DNA of 64,000 nt from Patella vulgata (GCF_932274485.2 NC_065881.2:47068702-47132701); one strand, 5' to 3'. Shown: positions 24,716 through 37,974, counted from the first letter of the stretch. Made by a program: numbers and translations. The notes: generated by a model from the sequence alone, not told the origin.

Positions 24716-25638
24716 CCAATATCTACTTTTAAACGATTGTTAAACATAACGCTCACGGCCTAGTTTCTACCAATGTATCCGTCGGTTTGAATTTCCAAAC
24801 ATTTTGAGGGTTTGATTCAATAGTTTCTCAGTATCGTTCATCATGGTGCACAGATTTTTTTTTATCAAAGGTTGTATCTGCCATGTTGAATAACATTATT
24901 GAGTAACGTGAGATAGCACGAGACAGAACTGAAATTTAACAACCGTAATTATACCACATAAATCCCTTTCTTGTTAGTGAAGTTATTCAACTCTTATTAG
25001 AGTCTAATGGGGAGCTACAAGAATAGAGTCGCCCAAATAGTTTTCATAGTGATTAATGACACGGAACATGTAAAATGTGATATTAACACTAGCAGACGTA
25101 CAATAAACACGATCTATTTACAGGCAAATAACCGCCTGTCATTTACAAAATATGTTAAACACGATCTGCCGCATCCCCAATCGGCAGGAGTGACAAGGGC
25201 TAGTTTAGATGACAGTGATAACCGAGGGGAACCTGGTGCGGAAGACATACGGGGATGTGTACGTATTGTTGAACTGTGACAATTAAGCCCATGTATCACA
25301 AGGTGTTTGTCGTGTTAAACCCCTTGGATAACACCTTCTTTATGTCTGTGAAATTTGTTATAGATCGTCCAGGTACCCTTTATAGACATGATTTTACAAT
25401 TCAGATGTACTAGGTATTCATGGCTACTACAGGTGAATGAAATCGAGACTTGGGGTTGACACGTGAGAAGCGGAAGTAAATTATAGAGTATATCTGATTA
25501 TTAGTCGACTGTAGTTGATAAAACCCCAAACCCTATAATTTCAACACCATCATTTTAATGGACAGAAAATTCATCGTGGTGGGTATTATCATTCTTGTCT
25601 TGTTAAATATTTACAAAAATAACCAATAAGGTGTGAAG
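24716..25638. other. Intergenic DNA with a locally GC-richer patch
   Basis: About 25155-25275 is noticeably richer in G+C than its flanks and is open on both strands, with an acceptor-like TATTTACAG just upstream at 25115-25123. No protein family is recognised, so I do not call an exon. Confidence 0.4.
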
Positions 25639-25812
25639 TTGTCATTCAGTCTAGTATAGTGGTTTTGGGACAAGGAGTAGGATCAAATGTGTAACCTCGT
25701 GGATCTTCTCTAAGCACGCCCCACCCCACCACCCAACAACTAAAGAGCCCCTTGTAACGAATTATTGAAATAAAGGCATACATATTCGTCAAGTGGACGT
25801 TGAAACTCTCAA
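25639..25812 (+). mobile_element. SINE family A, old partial copy
   Basis: Diverged matches in order to the 59.3-kb copy: GTCATTCAGTC, ACAAGGAGTAGGATC, AACCTCGTGG, ACGAATTATTGAAATAAA and GTCAAGTGGACGTTGAAAC. The head, the B box and much of the conserved middle are eroded or lost. No clean tail or TSD. Confidence 0.7.
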
Positions 25813-26044
25813 TAATTTGGTTAGTTAAGGGGGAGGGGCAAGAGACCTCCATCGAGAACTTTAAAACTAGTTTTATCAGTAGTTTGCTCAAATTATGCAC
25901 AATTCTGGAGATTTGTATGTTATAGACAAATGAAATGGGAAATGAGACTCTAAAACGAATAGAAATTACGTTTAAAATGTAACGCAACATTTCAAACCGA
26001 TTTGATCTTATTTCATGTTTTCACATTATTAAAAATAGATAAAA

Positions 26045-26443
26045 TTAAAGATACATTTATATGGGAGATTATATAAAGTGCTGGCAGGCCTCACTATAAT
26101 AGTTAAAAACTAAATAATGTAAAGGGAATTTGCTGAAAATTTCAGTCAAATTGATCCACTCTGAAACGAGATTTTAGCGATTGAATTTTCGGCCTAGCCT
26201 CGATCAAAGTCGGTACGATAAAAATCATAGTCTCGATTATCCATTTCATGATTAAATCATGAATGGAAGTCAAACAGCAAATCGGAACCTAATCCAATAA
26301 ACATCGCTGGCTAGCGATGACATCGAGAGTTGATTATGGTCTGGATAAGTTAATTAGTGTCTAATTAATAATTTAGATAACATTTCAGGCCCAAAGAAAG
26401 ACCTGCAATAGACAGATTTAGCTCTTGCATAATTTATGTTTAA
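26045..26443 (+). mobile_element. TTAA-ended MITE, copy 2
   Basis: Same element and orientation as 22499-22900: starts TTAAAGATACAT, ends GCATAATTTATGTTTAA. The interior aligns throughout with scattered substitutions and small indels, including loss of a short segment after CTCGATCA. The two copies look roughly 15-20% different by eye, so both are old. Confidence 0.75.
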
Positions 26444-27239
26444 TAGTTCGTAGATCCATGACTGAGACTTTTACAAAACAACATTTTATTGAATCTGCAG
26501 TAATATTTAATAGGATATTCAACATGATTTTGTGATAGACGTTACTCTCATCAAGACGTGTCGAGGGTTAGTTTGGGTTTAATATTATTTCAACTAAAAT
26601 GGTAATTAATTCACGTGATGAAAGCATGTTTCCATTTTAATACATTGATTCACTTTAAATGCTGAAGAAGTGTCATGGTGTCCTTTCCTCGCTGTCCGGA
26701 AACTATTATGCAATCTCGTGAACATGATTAATTCTTGGAAAGTGAGATGTAGCATTATGTCAGGATAATTCAGTGTGAATGAATATTAAATACTTGCCAA
26801 AGAGTGTTCAATTTATAAGTGACAAATCTTCACACATAATTACTATGTTTCGTGGTATGATAGATGTTGGACGCTGTCATCTTTATCGTGACATGAAACA
26901 GGTGGAATCTGATAACCGTTTGTATTCTGATATTTCCAAAACAAAAGTCGTTATAATTTCGCGTATTCAAAGCAGCGACATGTTCAGCAGCTCAGCCTAT
27001 TCCTCGATCCAAGCATGACATTATATATTTGCGACTTGGATTAAATTCGATGTACACGACTTACAATTGTATTAGAAACCCGAGCGTTATACATTGCACT
27101 GTTTAATTATTATAAAGACTATTTCTTTTACAATGGATGGCATCTAATTCATAGAAAATAATCAATGTTTATTCAAATTTTGACGGTTATGTGTGCAAAC
27201 AGTGCAAATCTTAATTGGTTATGCAATAATGCACAGAAT
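26444..27239. other. Unique intergenic DNA
   Basis: Nothing recognisable; one 79-codon frame (26779-27018) without similarity. Confidence 0.5.
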
Positions 27240-27590
27240 CCTCTCTTTGGAAAAACAAGGAACGGGAGTTATAATATAGCCTTTGTTGTCCATACATGTA
27301 ACAAATTGGTAAAAGCGATGAGTAGGGATTGAGACATGTAATGAGGCGAATCAAATCATTATTGTTTCATGAATGAATGGGCACTTGATTATGGGACAAT
27401 CGAGTCTTTATCGTTTAGCCAAGCATGTCACATCATAAGGAAGCAAATTGGAATTATGACGATTTCGTCACCAGCTGTCCGGCTAATAAACAGTACAGGG
27501 GTCAAGGAGGGGGCACCACTATCTCAATCTCTGGACCAACTAAATGAAAACCTCAATAAATTATGCTGTTTAAATTAAGAACTCATATTA
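27240..27590. promoter_or_regulatory. Possible conserved non-coding / enhancer-like stretch
   Basis: Complex non-repetitive sequence with CCTTTGTTGTCC at 27280-27291 (SOX-like core), homeodomain-type ATTA words around it and CACCAGCTGTCC at 27469-27480 (E-box CAGCTG). Suggestive only; no conservation data were available. Confidence 0.17.
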
Positions 27591-30425
27591 TTAATAATAT
27601 AAATGGATAATGAACAACGTCAATTATATTGGAATAACTCCATGTTGAAGTCGTGTATGAAGTGCACATAATTGGGGGAACACAATTATTAATGAACAGT
27701 GATATTTGATAGAAAATCCAATAGAAATTATTGAAAAATTGTTTTGCTTGTTAAAGGGTCTCTACGTAAACACGCTGGATATTAAGACCAAGGCACAGAA
27801 ACGCAATTAGTTCCAATTTGTTGAATTATTTAGATTATTCATTCTCATGAATATATTATGAGTTAATTATTTCAAAATTAGGGTTGAAATTCTTGATTAA
27901 AATGAATTGCATTTTGCCAGTATAGCTCGAGGTGTTATTATTTTGAGCAACATTAAAATGACATGATTTGCTGATGTAAAAAACGGTGTGTGTTGTATAG
28001 TTATATGTCTCGGGCAATATCAGTCGCCTGCTTCATATACAAAGGAAAAATTCCCTAATATACCCTTAAAGAGCAAATGAGGATGGCCACAGAATATTAA
28101 TAGACTTACCCGGAAGGACAAGTAACTACGAACGCAAAATCTTTCATTGCCAGAATTATGAATTATCCGAATTCTACTAACCGTATTTATCCGTAGTGGA
28201 TGAACAAAGAATTGCATTCACAGAAATATAAGTACTATGACATCAATTTGCAGGCCCATAATAAAACTTGGACAGGATAATTAAATCGTCGTAAGTAGGT
28301 ATAATATTCCACTACTTCACTTCCACAAATGTTCTAGACCAGATTCTGATAAACGGAAATTATATTCTGTGACTCGTTGCTCTTTAAATGGCAAATCCCA
28401 AAAGAAATTTACACGATTAAATAATCTGTTATTGGATATGAAACAATTACTGTCCGAAGGAAGTTTACTGTATATTACATATACGTGATGCCATTAGATC
28501 CGGCAAAAGCAATATCAGATTCATACTGATCATGTTATTATTCCCCCTGAATACCAGACATATTTATTATATGGGTAATAATGATATATGAATACTTTAT
28601 ACAGCTTGATGCCAGACAGTACGAATACATATTATATGTATATCTAATCCATTATTAAAATGGCTAAATATCTCGTTAAAGACGAAAGAAAGTATAAAAT
28701 GACAAGACATTTGCCTATTTTGAATTCCATTCATAATAAGTCTCAAATCAATGGCCTAATTAAAACATAAGATTTTAAATGCCTTTTCATATCGTCCTGA
28801 AATCAATGGCGTAAAGCATGGGATTTTAAAATCCATTATATAATCGGATAGAAATCAGTGGCGTAAACTAAGCTTAATCTTAAATTAGTTATGGAATTGT
28901 TAAACTCAAATGCAAAAAAAAAAAAAAAAAAAAATCTGCTTTTGTGATACATGAAATAATTTACCTGAATAAATTATGTATATCTTTTGGATGAGATAGT
29001 TATAGTTTATTTACCTATAGCCTGACTAGCATCGTATAAAAGGGAATTCTAATATGTGCGCCCAGATCATGCACAGTGGACGTTTGTTAGATAAATCAGC
29101 CCCACAAATGAAACTGTCCTCCAAATTCTCCCAAGAGCTGTACTTTTGCCCCTTTATGTAATCATGTCCCTGCCAAATGGCCTATTTGCAACAATATATG
29201 CCAATTAACATGGCCAAACCTTTTATATATGAGACAGTTTTTTTCTCCTGGCTGACTAGTGGCCTATTGGTAATCATGATGATTTGGAAAGCTGCACGGG
29301 TAAATCGCTAACGATATACCAATATATCTCAAATATAGACGATCAACAAACATGTTAGAAAAGAACAAATTAATGATCAGTAGTAAAAGTGCTGGTTTAA
29401 TTAAAGAGAGTTATAAATTTTAACGTGGGAGGAACATTTTAAGCGTGTATAAAAGGGGGAGATTGCACCGATGAAGATCATTTAAATCCCGCAACATGAT
29501 AACCGATTGGATAAGATCTGTTTGTACAAAGTAATCAATGAGTACCAACAACTTGAGGCCATAGTAATTTGGCTTGAAATTACAAATTTTGATTCTTCCT
29601 TGATAGAAACTGGCACGCAGAAACAGGCTGCATGACGTTATTCTGTTCACTGGACTGTTATTTAAACAGCGGTACATTAACCCCAAGAGATTTAAAAAGG
29701 TCACACGAAGCAATAATCACATTCTCTAAATTGGTAAATAAAGTTCACTTATCGAGATTTTTATTGTATAATTATTCTTCGTTCGTCACATGTTGCTTGT
29801 TTTTTTTGTACAATTCAACAAGAAGACTGAAACGCTATGTAGCGTTAACTTGGATTTCTATTTACTCTTTCGTGTAATTATAATTGTTGTGTTGCATGTC
29901 GAGTCCGTATATATCACAGCAAATGGATGTAGGTTATTGAAATTACCGTGTCTTTAAACCGAACACCGTGCATCATGACGTTTTTGTGATTTGATGTTGC
30001 AAAATACTTGTATCGGTTACAAAACAAGATCGATTTTGAGAGAAGAATGAATCTTAAATCATCAAGGTTGACATCTTGATTAAACCAATATTTTCCACGT
30101 CCACGTAAACCCTGCTCTAGTGAAAGTAAAAACCGTATTGAAATAACAGACTTGTCAATAACACAAATCGCCCAGTCAGTGGTTAATGCACATAACGCCT
30201 TGATTCAAGATGGCGGGCAATCAATATCCGGTTTAAGGAAGAATGAAGGTGATAATAGTTGTCATCAATTTCGAATTTAGTCGATTTTTTTGTGCTCTGG
30301 ACATGTGTTGCTCAAGGAATCAAAGTTCGTTACAGTCGCTTTCGGTGTTAGTCAGCACTCTTTTCAATTGAAGAGAAATCTGAAAGACGTTTTATTATTA
30401 GTAGGCTGGTCAAACTAACACTTGA
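27591..30425. other. Unique AT-rich intergenic DNA
   Basis: A poly-A tract of about 22 A sits at 28913-28934. No gene or dispersed repeat recognised. The stretch around 29060-29260 is less AT-rich and could hold regulatory sequence, but nothing is specific. Confidence 0.45.
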
Positions 30426-30438
30426 CTAAGAACAAATT

Positions 30439-30714
30439 CGTGGTTTCCCCTTGTCAGTGATGCAGGATTGAGGGCCTGACACGGACAGCTGTCTAGTCTT
30501 TCGGATGGGACGAAAAACCGAGGTCCCGTGTACACATTGGCGTGCACGTAAAAGATCCCTTGGCAGTTGGAATTCGATATAAGAGTAGGCCGTAGCCCCG
30601 CTGCTCGGGCAAAATTTCCCTCATAGCACACTGTATGGCGTATGCTCGTCTTCATTAGTCCAGTTTAGGATCAGAACAGTAGGACGTTAAACCACATTTC
30701 ATTTCATTTCATTT
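30439..30714 (+). mobile_element. SINE family B, 5'-truncated, perfect 13-bp TSD
   Basis: CTAAGAACAAATT occurs at 30426-30438 and again, identical, at 30715-30727. Between them the element starts inside the body (TGGTTTCCCCTTGTCAGTGA) and runs through GAGGTCCCGTGTACAC, GCGTGCACGTAAAAG and TTCGATATAAGAGTAGG to ACGTTAAACCACATTTCATT. The tRNA head with the Pol III boxes is absent, as expected of incomplete reverse transcription. The intact TSD suggests a fairly recent insertion. Confidence 0.92.
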
Positions 30715-31070
30715 CTAAGAACAAATTGCAACAAAAGGTTTTTTGATTTCTATTGACTCATTATGATGCCCCAAGTACCTAAGTAAGGATAAGAAAGTAA
30801 ATGTATTGCGGACGTAACAAAGGCATTTCAGACGGCGCATGTCTTCCAAAATTGGTCCATTTACGCATGTTAAAAACAGAAACGAATGCAGAGAAGAGTG
30901 TATGCCTATTATGGGTTGATAAAGAAGAACAATGTGTTACAATTACGAAGAAGGAGGCTAAACGTATTAAAAATACTGATAGATTGTCGATAGGTGATAC
31001 TTTAGTATAGGTAGCCGTAGAAACACGGATTCATTTCAATTGTTGGCAAAAATAGCCTACATCAACAGAA

Positions 31071-31116
31071 AGAAATGAAATGGGGTTATACGACCTACTG
31101 TTCTGACCCGACTGTG
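31071..31116 (-). mobile_element. Short SINE family B 3' end
   Basis: The plus strand reads GAAATGAAATGGGGTTATAC then CCTACTGTTCTGACC, the complement of the family B end (GATCAGAACAGTAGGACGTT then AAACCCCATTTC). Only the last ~45 bp survive. No TSD found. Confidence 0.65.
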
Positions 31117-33229
31117 TTACACTAGGGTTTAGTCGCTTATACCCCTTCCCATGGTTTCTTATTAAAAAAAACAAACCCCCATCCTACATTTCGTATATTT
31201 TTCTTTAGGCGATACAGTCCCCAATCTCCATTAATAATTAATAAACTATAACACATATTTATGGAAGAACAGTTACTGATTTTCTCAAAGTTTCAGTGTC
31301 TACATCTTATGGTCAAGCACGTAGTTCACCGTAGTGCCATTACGGTCAACTAGGTTGAAGTAGGCTGAAGTAGGTTCAAAATTTGCAAACGACCCTACTG
31401 TGACCGTGGTTTTAACATAGTTGACAAAACCCCTCTGTTTCTGTTTCTACTGTAATTTCTAATCAGTTATGTTCGGCGAAATACGCCAGAAGTCTCAATT
31501 GAATGGCAATCATTGGCGTCTGGTTATTCCAGTCTATACGGATGGTATTTATTGCGATTCGTGTACCAATGGTAAAATGTTTACTTTGTCTTGAATATTG
31601 GATATCAGAAGCCCATCTTTTCCCTGTAAGATCAGATGACCAATGTTGATTTGAAATGACAAATAATTCGTGTTTTCAATGTCGAAGATTTTTGATGATA
31701 CTTAGCTACTTTAAATATTGCACGTTAGGAATATCGATCATTAAAATCATTGGGTTTTGAGACTTTACTAGTCGATATCGTTCTGGCTCGACTCAGAAAT
31801 ACTTGGTCCTGTAATTTGGAAATTTCAAGCGAATTTCGAATTATTTTTCAAATCCTGCAATGTGTTTCAACACATGCATCTTTCAGTTATTTGACCATGA
31901 CAACACAGCGCTATTCTGAAAAATCTGCCTAGAAATTGATCTCTCTTGTAACTTTTTTCATAATTGTAATTCATCTATGATTTTATATGTAAGTGATTTG
32001 AGTTTTGTATGTAAAAGAATACTATTTTATTTGAAGATTACACTAATGAACATGTACCGTAGCTGTAAAAGTTGTCCATCTGAAATAACCATCTGAAATA
32101 TGCGTAAGATTTCTTCATACTATCATTAAGCTGTTGTTTAATGCAAATCCATTGTCTAAAAAAAAAAAATTTGCCATTGTTGAAATTGCAGTAAACGTGA
32201 TTAGCAAACAATAAGCCTACAACCATCGCATTGATGAAGCCTGTGACAAAAGGATGAGAGCATAGATATTTGCGTGAAATTAGTTATAAGCTTATTATGT
32301 TTTCATTTAATTACGGAAATTAATTTTATTATACCTTACTTAGTTCAGCCATTAGCATAAATATAATATAGTTCCATCTTTCCTAAAGCGCAAACAAGCT
32401 CAAAATCCGCACATTTGCGTAATGATATGTGTACTTTACCTGGGGAAACACGGCAAAGTAGTATCGGGCTTTTGAAAAGAGTGAGCATCTGGTGCCTCGT
32501 ACAAGATACCCGTTAAAACTATATATAATAACACGTAAGATGGGTATGCTATAGTAACACCCTTGTAAATCATGTTATTTTAGAGCGGATGTAGTGATGA
32601 TAATGAAAGGGAATGGGACGCATTACGTTTCGCGAATACCTATTTATTTTGTCTAATATACTAATATCATAACTTGTAATATATAACTCTGCTATAAACA
32701 CCAGTGTATCAACCTTCAATCAAATACATCAAAGTTAAATAGGAAAAAAAAACCTAACAATAATGACAGACGGACGGAAAGAAAACTTGTACGTCCGTGC
32801 ATTTGTGACTAACATTAATGTAATTTTAACAAATTATATTAATTGTTCCACACATGTTGTTTTAAACGGTACTCCTCTCTATATTCCAAATCATCGGCAT
32901 GGCACAATCACCAGTGTCATTATTTCACGCCGCATGAGACAAAAGGCAGTATCTGAAATTCTTTAATGAAAACACGTCATGCCATTATGAAATGGTGAAG
33001 CATAAAGACAGAGAATCTGTTGTTTTTCAGAATTCCTCTTCTTGTATTACATGCAAGTGATTTAATACAAATAATTTAATCTTAACTGGAATAAACTGCT
33101 ATCTTCTAAGAGAAAACAGAGATAATATTAAATCAACGAAGCTTTTTGAAGGTTAAAATTAGTTGTATTGCATATTTGTCTTGTTAGGTTGCACACGAAC
33201 TACGTTTTTCTTGCCATCTTAGAGACATT
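31117..33229. other. Unique intergenic DNA
   Basis: No gene supported. A small local repeat (three GAAGTAGG-like words) lies near 31355. Confidence 0.5.
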
Positions 33230-33420
33230 ACACCACCGTCACGTGTCAGCCATTCTCCAACTATTAGCTATGCTGGTGTAACAGACGTTGTGGCATTGTT
33301 GTTTCTAAAACAAAGGGATTATTGAACACACATAAATCTATTAATCAGGGAGTCCATTAAGATAATGGCTATTCTTTCCTCAATTTATGAGGTCTGGCAT
33401 GCCCAGATAATTCAGTTAGT
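33230..33420. promoter_or_regulatory. Possible conserved non-coding / enhancer-like stretch
   Basis: ACAAAGGGATTATTG at 33310-33324 joins a SOX/TCF-like CAAAG to a bicoid-class GGATTA core. TCAATTTATGAGGTC at 33380-33394 resembles a posterior-Hox site. Sequence complexity is higher than in the flanks. Inference only. Confidence 0.17.
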
Positions 33421-34904
33421 CCAATATGGTGGCGGTGAGCTTGAACATATAATCGAACAGAATATAACCAAATATGTTTCTTTTTGTTGAACTGGTGTCT
33501 AAAATGTCTGTCTAGGTTCAAAATTATTGACCACAACTTTTAAGAAAAATCGTTATTAATGAAAATGTCCAGGAGAATTAATGAACCTACTGATGTTTTA
33601 TGACATTGATAGAAATATGGTTGTAAATAAATGATGTGGTTTACTGTACCAGGTGATGATGAAGGCGACGACGATGGTGGTAATGAAGATGATAAACTAT
33701 TTCTAAAAGCATTTTAATGTCTAAAGATCACGTTTGATTATAACTTAATCTATCAATTTGCTGTACCGTGGCCAAAATTTTGGAACATTTATTATTAGGG
33801 ATCAGTTTTATTATAAAATTTTATATACACCATATTTACCTATTTGTTGGAATTGACCAAACAGGCCAATATAGAGAAAGGTCAAGGTGTATAATATTTT
33901 TAACACAGTCATAAGCCTTTCGTACACTCACTGCCCTGAAACATCCGCCATCATCCTCGATTTTGCTCATTTGTGTGTGAAACACACTTTCATCTTCCAA
34001 TAGCCGTGAGGGTGGGCGATTGGGAGGGGCCTCATACTTGGAATAGCTTCGTCTATTACCCGACACTGTGTACTGTACTGTGCTGTGATGACATTCCTGA
34101 AACAACTAGCAGTATGGTGTAACAGTGGGGTCATCGCATTAAATATACAAATATCAGTGTCTATCAACGATGATAGTCCATTGATTTTTAACAATTTGTA
34201 GACAATAGAAGAATATCGATCTAACGATCATGTCCCTAACGGTATATTACATTCAGAAATCATCTAGATATAACACGGTAATTATTGTTTATAAGAGAAA
34301 ATAAAATCATATAGTTTGATCGATTTTGTTATTGATCTTCCGCTTGTTTTAAACACATTAATGATAAAAGCTGTTGCGAATTCGATTTTACGATTCTATC
34401 AAGGTATTTGTGAAATAATAAATAAATGAATAAAGGTTAGGATATGTATTTTAAGCTAGGCATTGCGAGCTCACAAAAGATTCGCCTTTTAAAAACAACA
34501 AACGATATAATATCCAAGTGCAATATGGACTATTACAATGATAACAGTATGCCGTTAATTTACCTTGGTATATGAAATATCTACTTGTGTGAAAGGCATT
34601 ATTATTCCCATCCTTATCCCAGTGGGCCTCGGAATATTGGTTGACATAAAACTATCGCATGAACACCTTTCCGAAGATCTAACACTTAATTGGTATAAAG
34701 AATAGTTATGCAGTCATTTTGTTATGCTCATCAGTCCGCCCATCTGTCTGTTTGCGGTCATACTTTATGACACAATAACCCAGCTTCTAATTAGCTGGAA
34801 CTTTAAAATTTGGTTTATCGGCATTACATCTACCAAGTGTAGATGTTTATTTAGGTGAATGCATTGATGAAATTCGATAATGAACATTTTTTGTTGAGGC
34901 TAAA
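33421..34904. other. Unique intergenic DNA
   Basis: Contains a degenerate GAT/GAC trinucleotide stretch at about 33653-33700. Two overlapping minus-strand frames at 33836-34194 have no recognisable domain. No gene supported. Confidence 0.5.
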
Positions 34905-35155
34905 CAGAGATAAACAATATGAGTAAGGCGCTGCCTCAATAACCAGGAGGTCCAGGGTTCGAACTTGGTTTTGATCGGAATATTTCCTGCAATTTTGTGA
35001 TGTCCCGGGGGACTGGCAAGGAATAGCGTCTAGTCGTTTTGATGTTACAAAACCAATGACTGGAGTGTACGTTGGTAGAATTTCCCTCATTGCACACTGG
35101 ATGGGGTATGTTTGTCTGCATTAGCCCTTATGATAGGACGTCAAACCCCATTCAT
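34905..35155 (+). mobile_element. SINE family B, diverged and deleted copy
   Basis: ATGAGTAAGGCGCTGCCTCA, then a clear B box (CCAGGGTTCGAACTTGG), GGCAAGGAATAGCGTCTAGT, ATTTCCCTCATTGCACACTG and ending GACGTCAAACCCCATTC. Relative to full copies the 5' end is eroded and the segment with GTGCACGTAAAAG and TTCGATATAAGAG is missing. An old copy. Confidence 0.75.
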
Positions 35156-36541
35156 ATACATTTCAGTGACCTCGTGAAATGCAAAATCTACTAAAGCACA
35201 ATCTTCACATATATAGTTGATTTTACGTAACTAAAACCCTGATTTTTGCTGAAATCGATTGGACGATATTTTATAGAAGAAAGTCCGAGAAGAGTTTCGT
35301 GTTCCTATTAACCTGACAAAACACGTTAATTAATGTGACTGAAGTTAACTAAGAAGTATCGATCGTAAAGTCTAAGAATAGGCTTAAATATTAACAAATC
35401 GCCTGTAAAAACCATTGTTCTTTTGTAGAATAACAGCGGGTTATAGTGGTTCGTTCTCGTGGATAATACTCGGGGATTTAAACATATTTTGTAGTAATCT
35501 CATGTTGGTTAAATTTTGGAAGCATTAGAGAAAATGTGTCTTTATGTTTATAATGCAATTAAAGTGAATAACATTTAGAACTATAATAAAAATACTTCCT
35601 AAGCATGGATAGAACATAAAAAGTACGATAGTACTTTATGGGCCAGGAAAAGAGCATGGGGTCATCACCGACATCGAAGTCTCTCAGTCGATGCGCAATT
35701 GTCCAAACAACAATCAAACCAAGTTTCATGTCGATCGTACTTAAATTGGCCGTGTAGTTTTTGAGGCCAAGTTCCTGGTCCCCAAAAACATGACTTTGAA
35801 CCTTTACGTTTGGTACATTTTCGTAGATGTTATAGAAAAGCGCCAACAAATTTGTCCTATGTATATGGGCACAGGAATCCGGTTGTTTGAAAAATTTAAC
35901 CAGACACTCCGATAACATTATAATATCTTTAATTCAATTAGAATGTGAAAACAAAGGTGGTTGGTATTGTATATTGATGACTAATTCTCGTTGAACATGT
36001 TCACGAATCTCTTAACAAAATACCAGAACAAAAGAAGTTAGAAATGTCAGGAATCTAGCTTCTATTTTAATGGATGAGTTGAGCAGATTGTTCATTAGAA
36101 ATACAATCATTAGAGTCCGTTCTGGCTACAGCTTCGGGGAACAATGGTATAATTGTATTTTTCTCATTGTCTTATGCAAGACAGTTGGTTTCTGATTAGC
36201 TTTCAGAGCGCTACATCATTATTCGAAATCAAAATAAATGAAAACAACAGTATCCTCAGAATTGTCTTCGTTCTTAATATCTATTAATTAGAGGTTGTTA
36301 ATTTTAATTTTAATTACTTTCCACCAACAAATAATCAATTTGTTGAAATCAAATATTATATGTCATTTTAACAGTTTCATCTCTTTTACTTATACAATGG
36401 CAATTAAAGTTCACAATATTGTCTGAGATTAATTACTAGCCATTCAAAACAAAACATAACTCTTGCTAGTATCTCGTGAGTCTTGATTAATTTGTCTGCA
36501 ATTATCACCTTTACTCATGTTGTTATTATCATAACGTGACC
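35156..36541. other. Intergenic DNA with a fragment of the left-edge repeat
   Basis: Around 35690-35800 there is a diverged match to positions 1-150 (GATGCGCAATTGTC, CCAAGTTTCATGTCGATCG, CTGGTCCCCAA). The 119-codon minus frame 35559-35918 overlaps this repeat and is therefore unlikely to be a gene. Confidence 0.5.
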
Positions 36542-36549
36542 TTCACTAT

Positions 36550-36881
36550 GCAATCACATTAAAACACAGATCCTATTTCGTTTCGTTTTTTTTATAGTTC
36601 AAAATTTCGTTTTACTTGTCTTTAGGGCACTAGGATCTGGAAGAGTTCTTGTATAACCCGCGTTTGTGATTTCTGCGTATTGTGCTTGTCCGTAGATTTG
36701 TTTTGTTTTGTGTAAAGTATGTGTTATGCAACCCCCCTGCGCTTACTAATAGGGTCAAAAAACGTTCGTATGACCCCTGACGTGACCTCCCGCTACAACT
36801 GGCCAGATCTTCATGTAGTAGAGGCCATCGAAAGTATAAAAAAACGAAACGAAATATAGATGTGTATTTTAATCAGATTGC
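36550..36881. mobile_element. 332-bp MITE, long TIRs, 8-bp TSD
   Basis: Left arm GCAATCACATTAAAACACAG followed by ATCCTATTTCGTTTCG; the right end is its imperfect complement, giving TIRs of about 45 bp that run to the A/T-rich TTTTTTTATA. Immediately outside are TTCACTAT (36542-36549) and TTCACTGT (36882-36889), an 8-bp TSD with one mismatch. A second inverted pair, GATCTGG / CCAGATC, lies inside. An 8-bp TSD points towards hAT-like or another 8-bp-duplicating superfamily; the terminal bases do not settle it. No coding capacity. A truncated copy lies at 51.9 kb. Confidence 0.8.
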
Positions 36882-36889
36882 TTCACTGT

Positions 36890-37625
36890 GTTACACATTG
36901 CTGTGACAAAAGTAATCAAAATTTCGAAACTTCCACAATTTCATACAAATGACCTTCGATTTATCCATATTTCTACTTAAATATTTGAATATTGAATATT
37001 ATATTTTACTAGCCTGCGCTGATCGCACTGTTTGCGCAATCTGTTCTATATTATCCGAACTTTGTTTAAGGTAGTGAAGATAGCGCCTTGTTGAACGTTA
37101 TTTCCTCTTCGTCACGACTACATTTTGTAATAAATTTGAATATATACAAAGGGTGTTAACACAATAAGCTGCAAATGCGCAGAAAATTATACTTAGAACT
37201 GGTTACAGCTTTATCTTATTTGTTCTCAATCCATAATTCGACAACATTCTGTTCAACTGATATGTGCCTCAATACCGAATAACACTTGTCTAGATAACCA
37301 ACGGGGTTCCAACTCGTATCTTATCTTATGAACGTGAAATCTCCACGTCTGTGCTACTAAATAATGTACATTATTGTGTTACCAATTGTATTTATAGGTC
37401 AAAATGTACCAGTTCTTTTGTGTTGAATTATAGCATGACTTTACATTCCAATATACCATATATATTACCCCCTATATCGGATACATACGTTCTTAACAAA
37501 CCAATCCGCTAAAGCCACTAGAGATGTATAATCTTGCATCGAAATCGAAAACCTAGCCAAGGATAGTTCTTTTGGGTTTTGATGGGATATGAAAACATGT
37601 ATTTTGATACAACTGTGAAATTTTC
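36890..37625. other. Unique intergenic DNA
   Basis: No gene or repeat recognised. Confidence 0.5.
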
Positions 37626-37717
37626 GAATGATTCTAATTAAATATTTTGAATGAATCCAATAAGAATTTTTGAATGATTCTTTTTGAAATTTTTGAAGGA
37701 TTCTGATTAGAGAATTT
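37626..37717 (+). repeat. Degenerate 23-bp tandem repeat, 4 units
   Basis: Units start GAATGATTCTAATTAAAT, GAATGAATCCAATAAGAA, GAATGATTCTTTTTGAAA and GAAGGATTCTGATTAGAG at 37626, 37649, 37672 and 37695. The period is exactly 23 bp with substitutions only. Confidence 0.85.
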
Positions 37718-37974
37718 GCAACGCTCAATTCGTAGATTAGCAAATCAGCCGCTTCATAGCATATTGTAACTTTGGGCGTAACTCATACCAAGACCATGTT
37801 ATCTCTATCATAAACTCTTTTTCAACCGAACTGAAATTTCACTATGATGACACGTGTCATTAAATTGTGTGAAAATATCCTCAAAATATTTAAAGATCTT
37901 GTATAATTAATAAATTCAGTTTACATATGCCACAACGCCCAATCTACAATACATGTTTTTTGCACTGAGTTAAT

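Noticed and set aside
25007-25279. Possible exon in a GC-richer patch after a TTTACAG acceptor-like word
   Set aside because: Both strands are open, no family recognised, no donor or partner exon; could equally be an old repeat.
33653-33700. Acidic coding-like stretch after an acceptor-like TGTACCAG
   Set aside because: Better explained as a degenerate GAT/GAC trinucleotide repeat; the frame closes quickly.
35559-35918. 119-codon minus-strand frame
   Set aside because: It overlaps a fragment of the repeat found at positions 1-150, so the frame is a by-product of repeat sequence.
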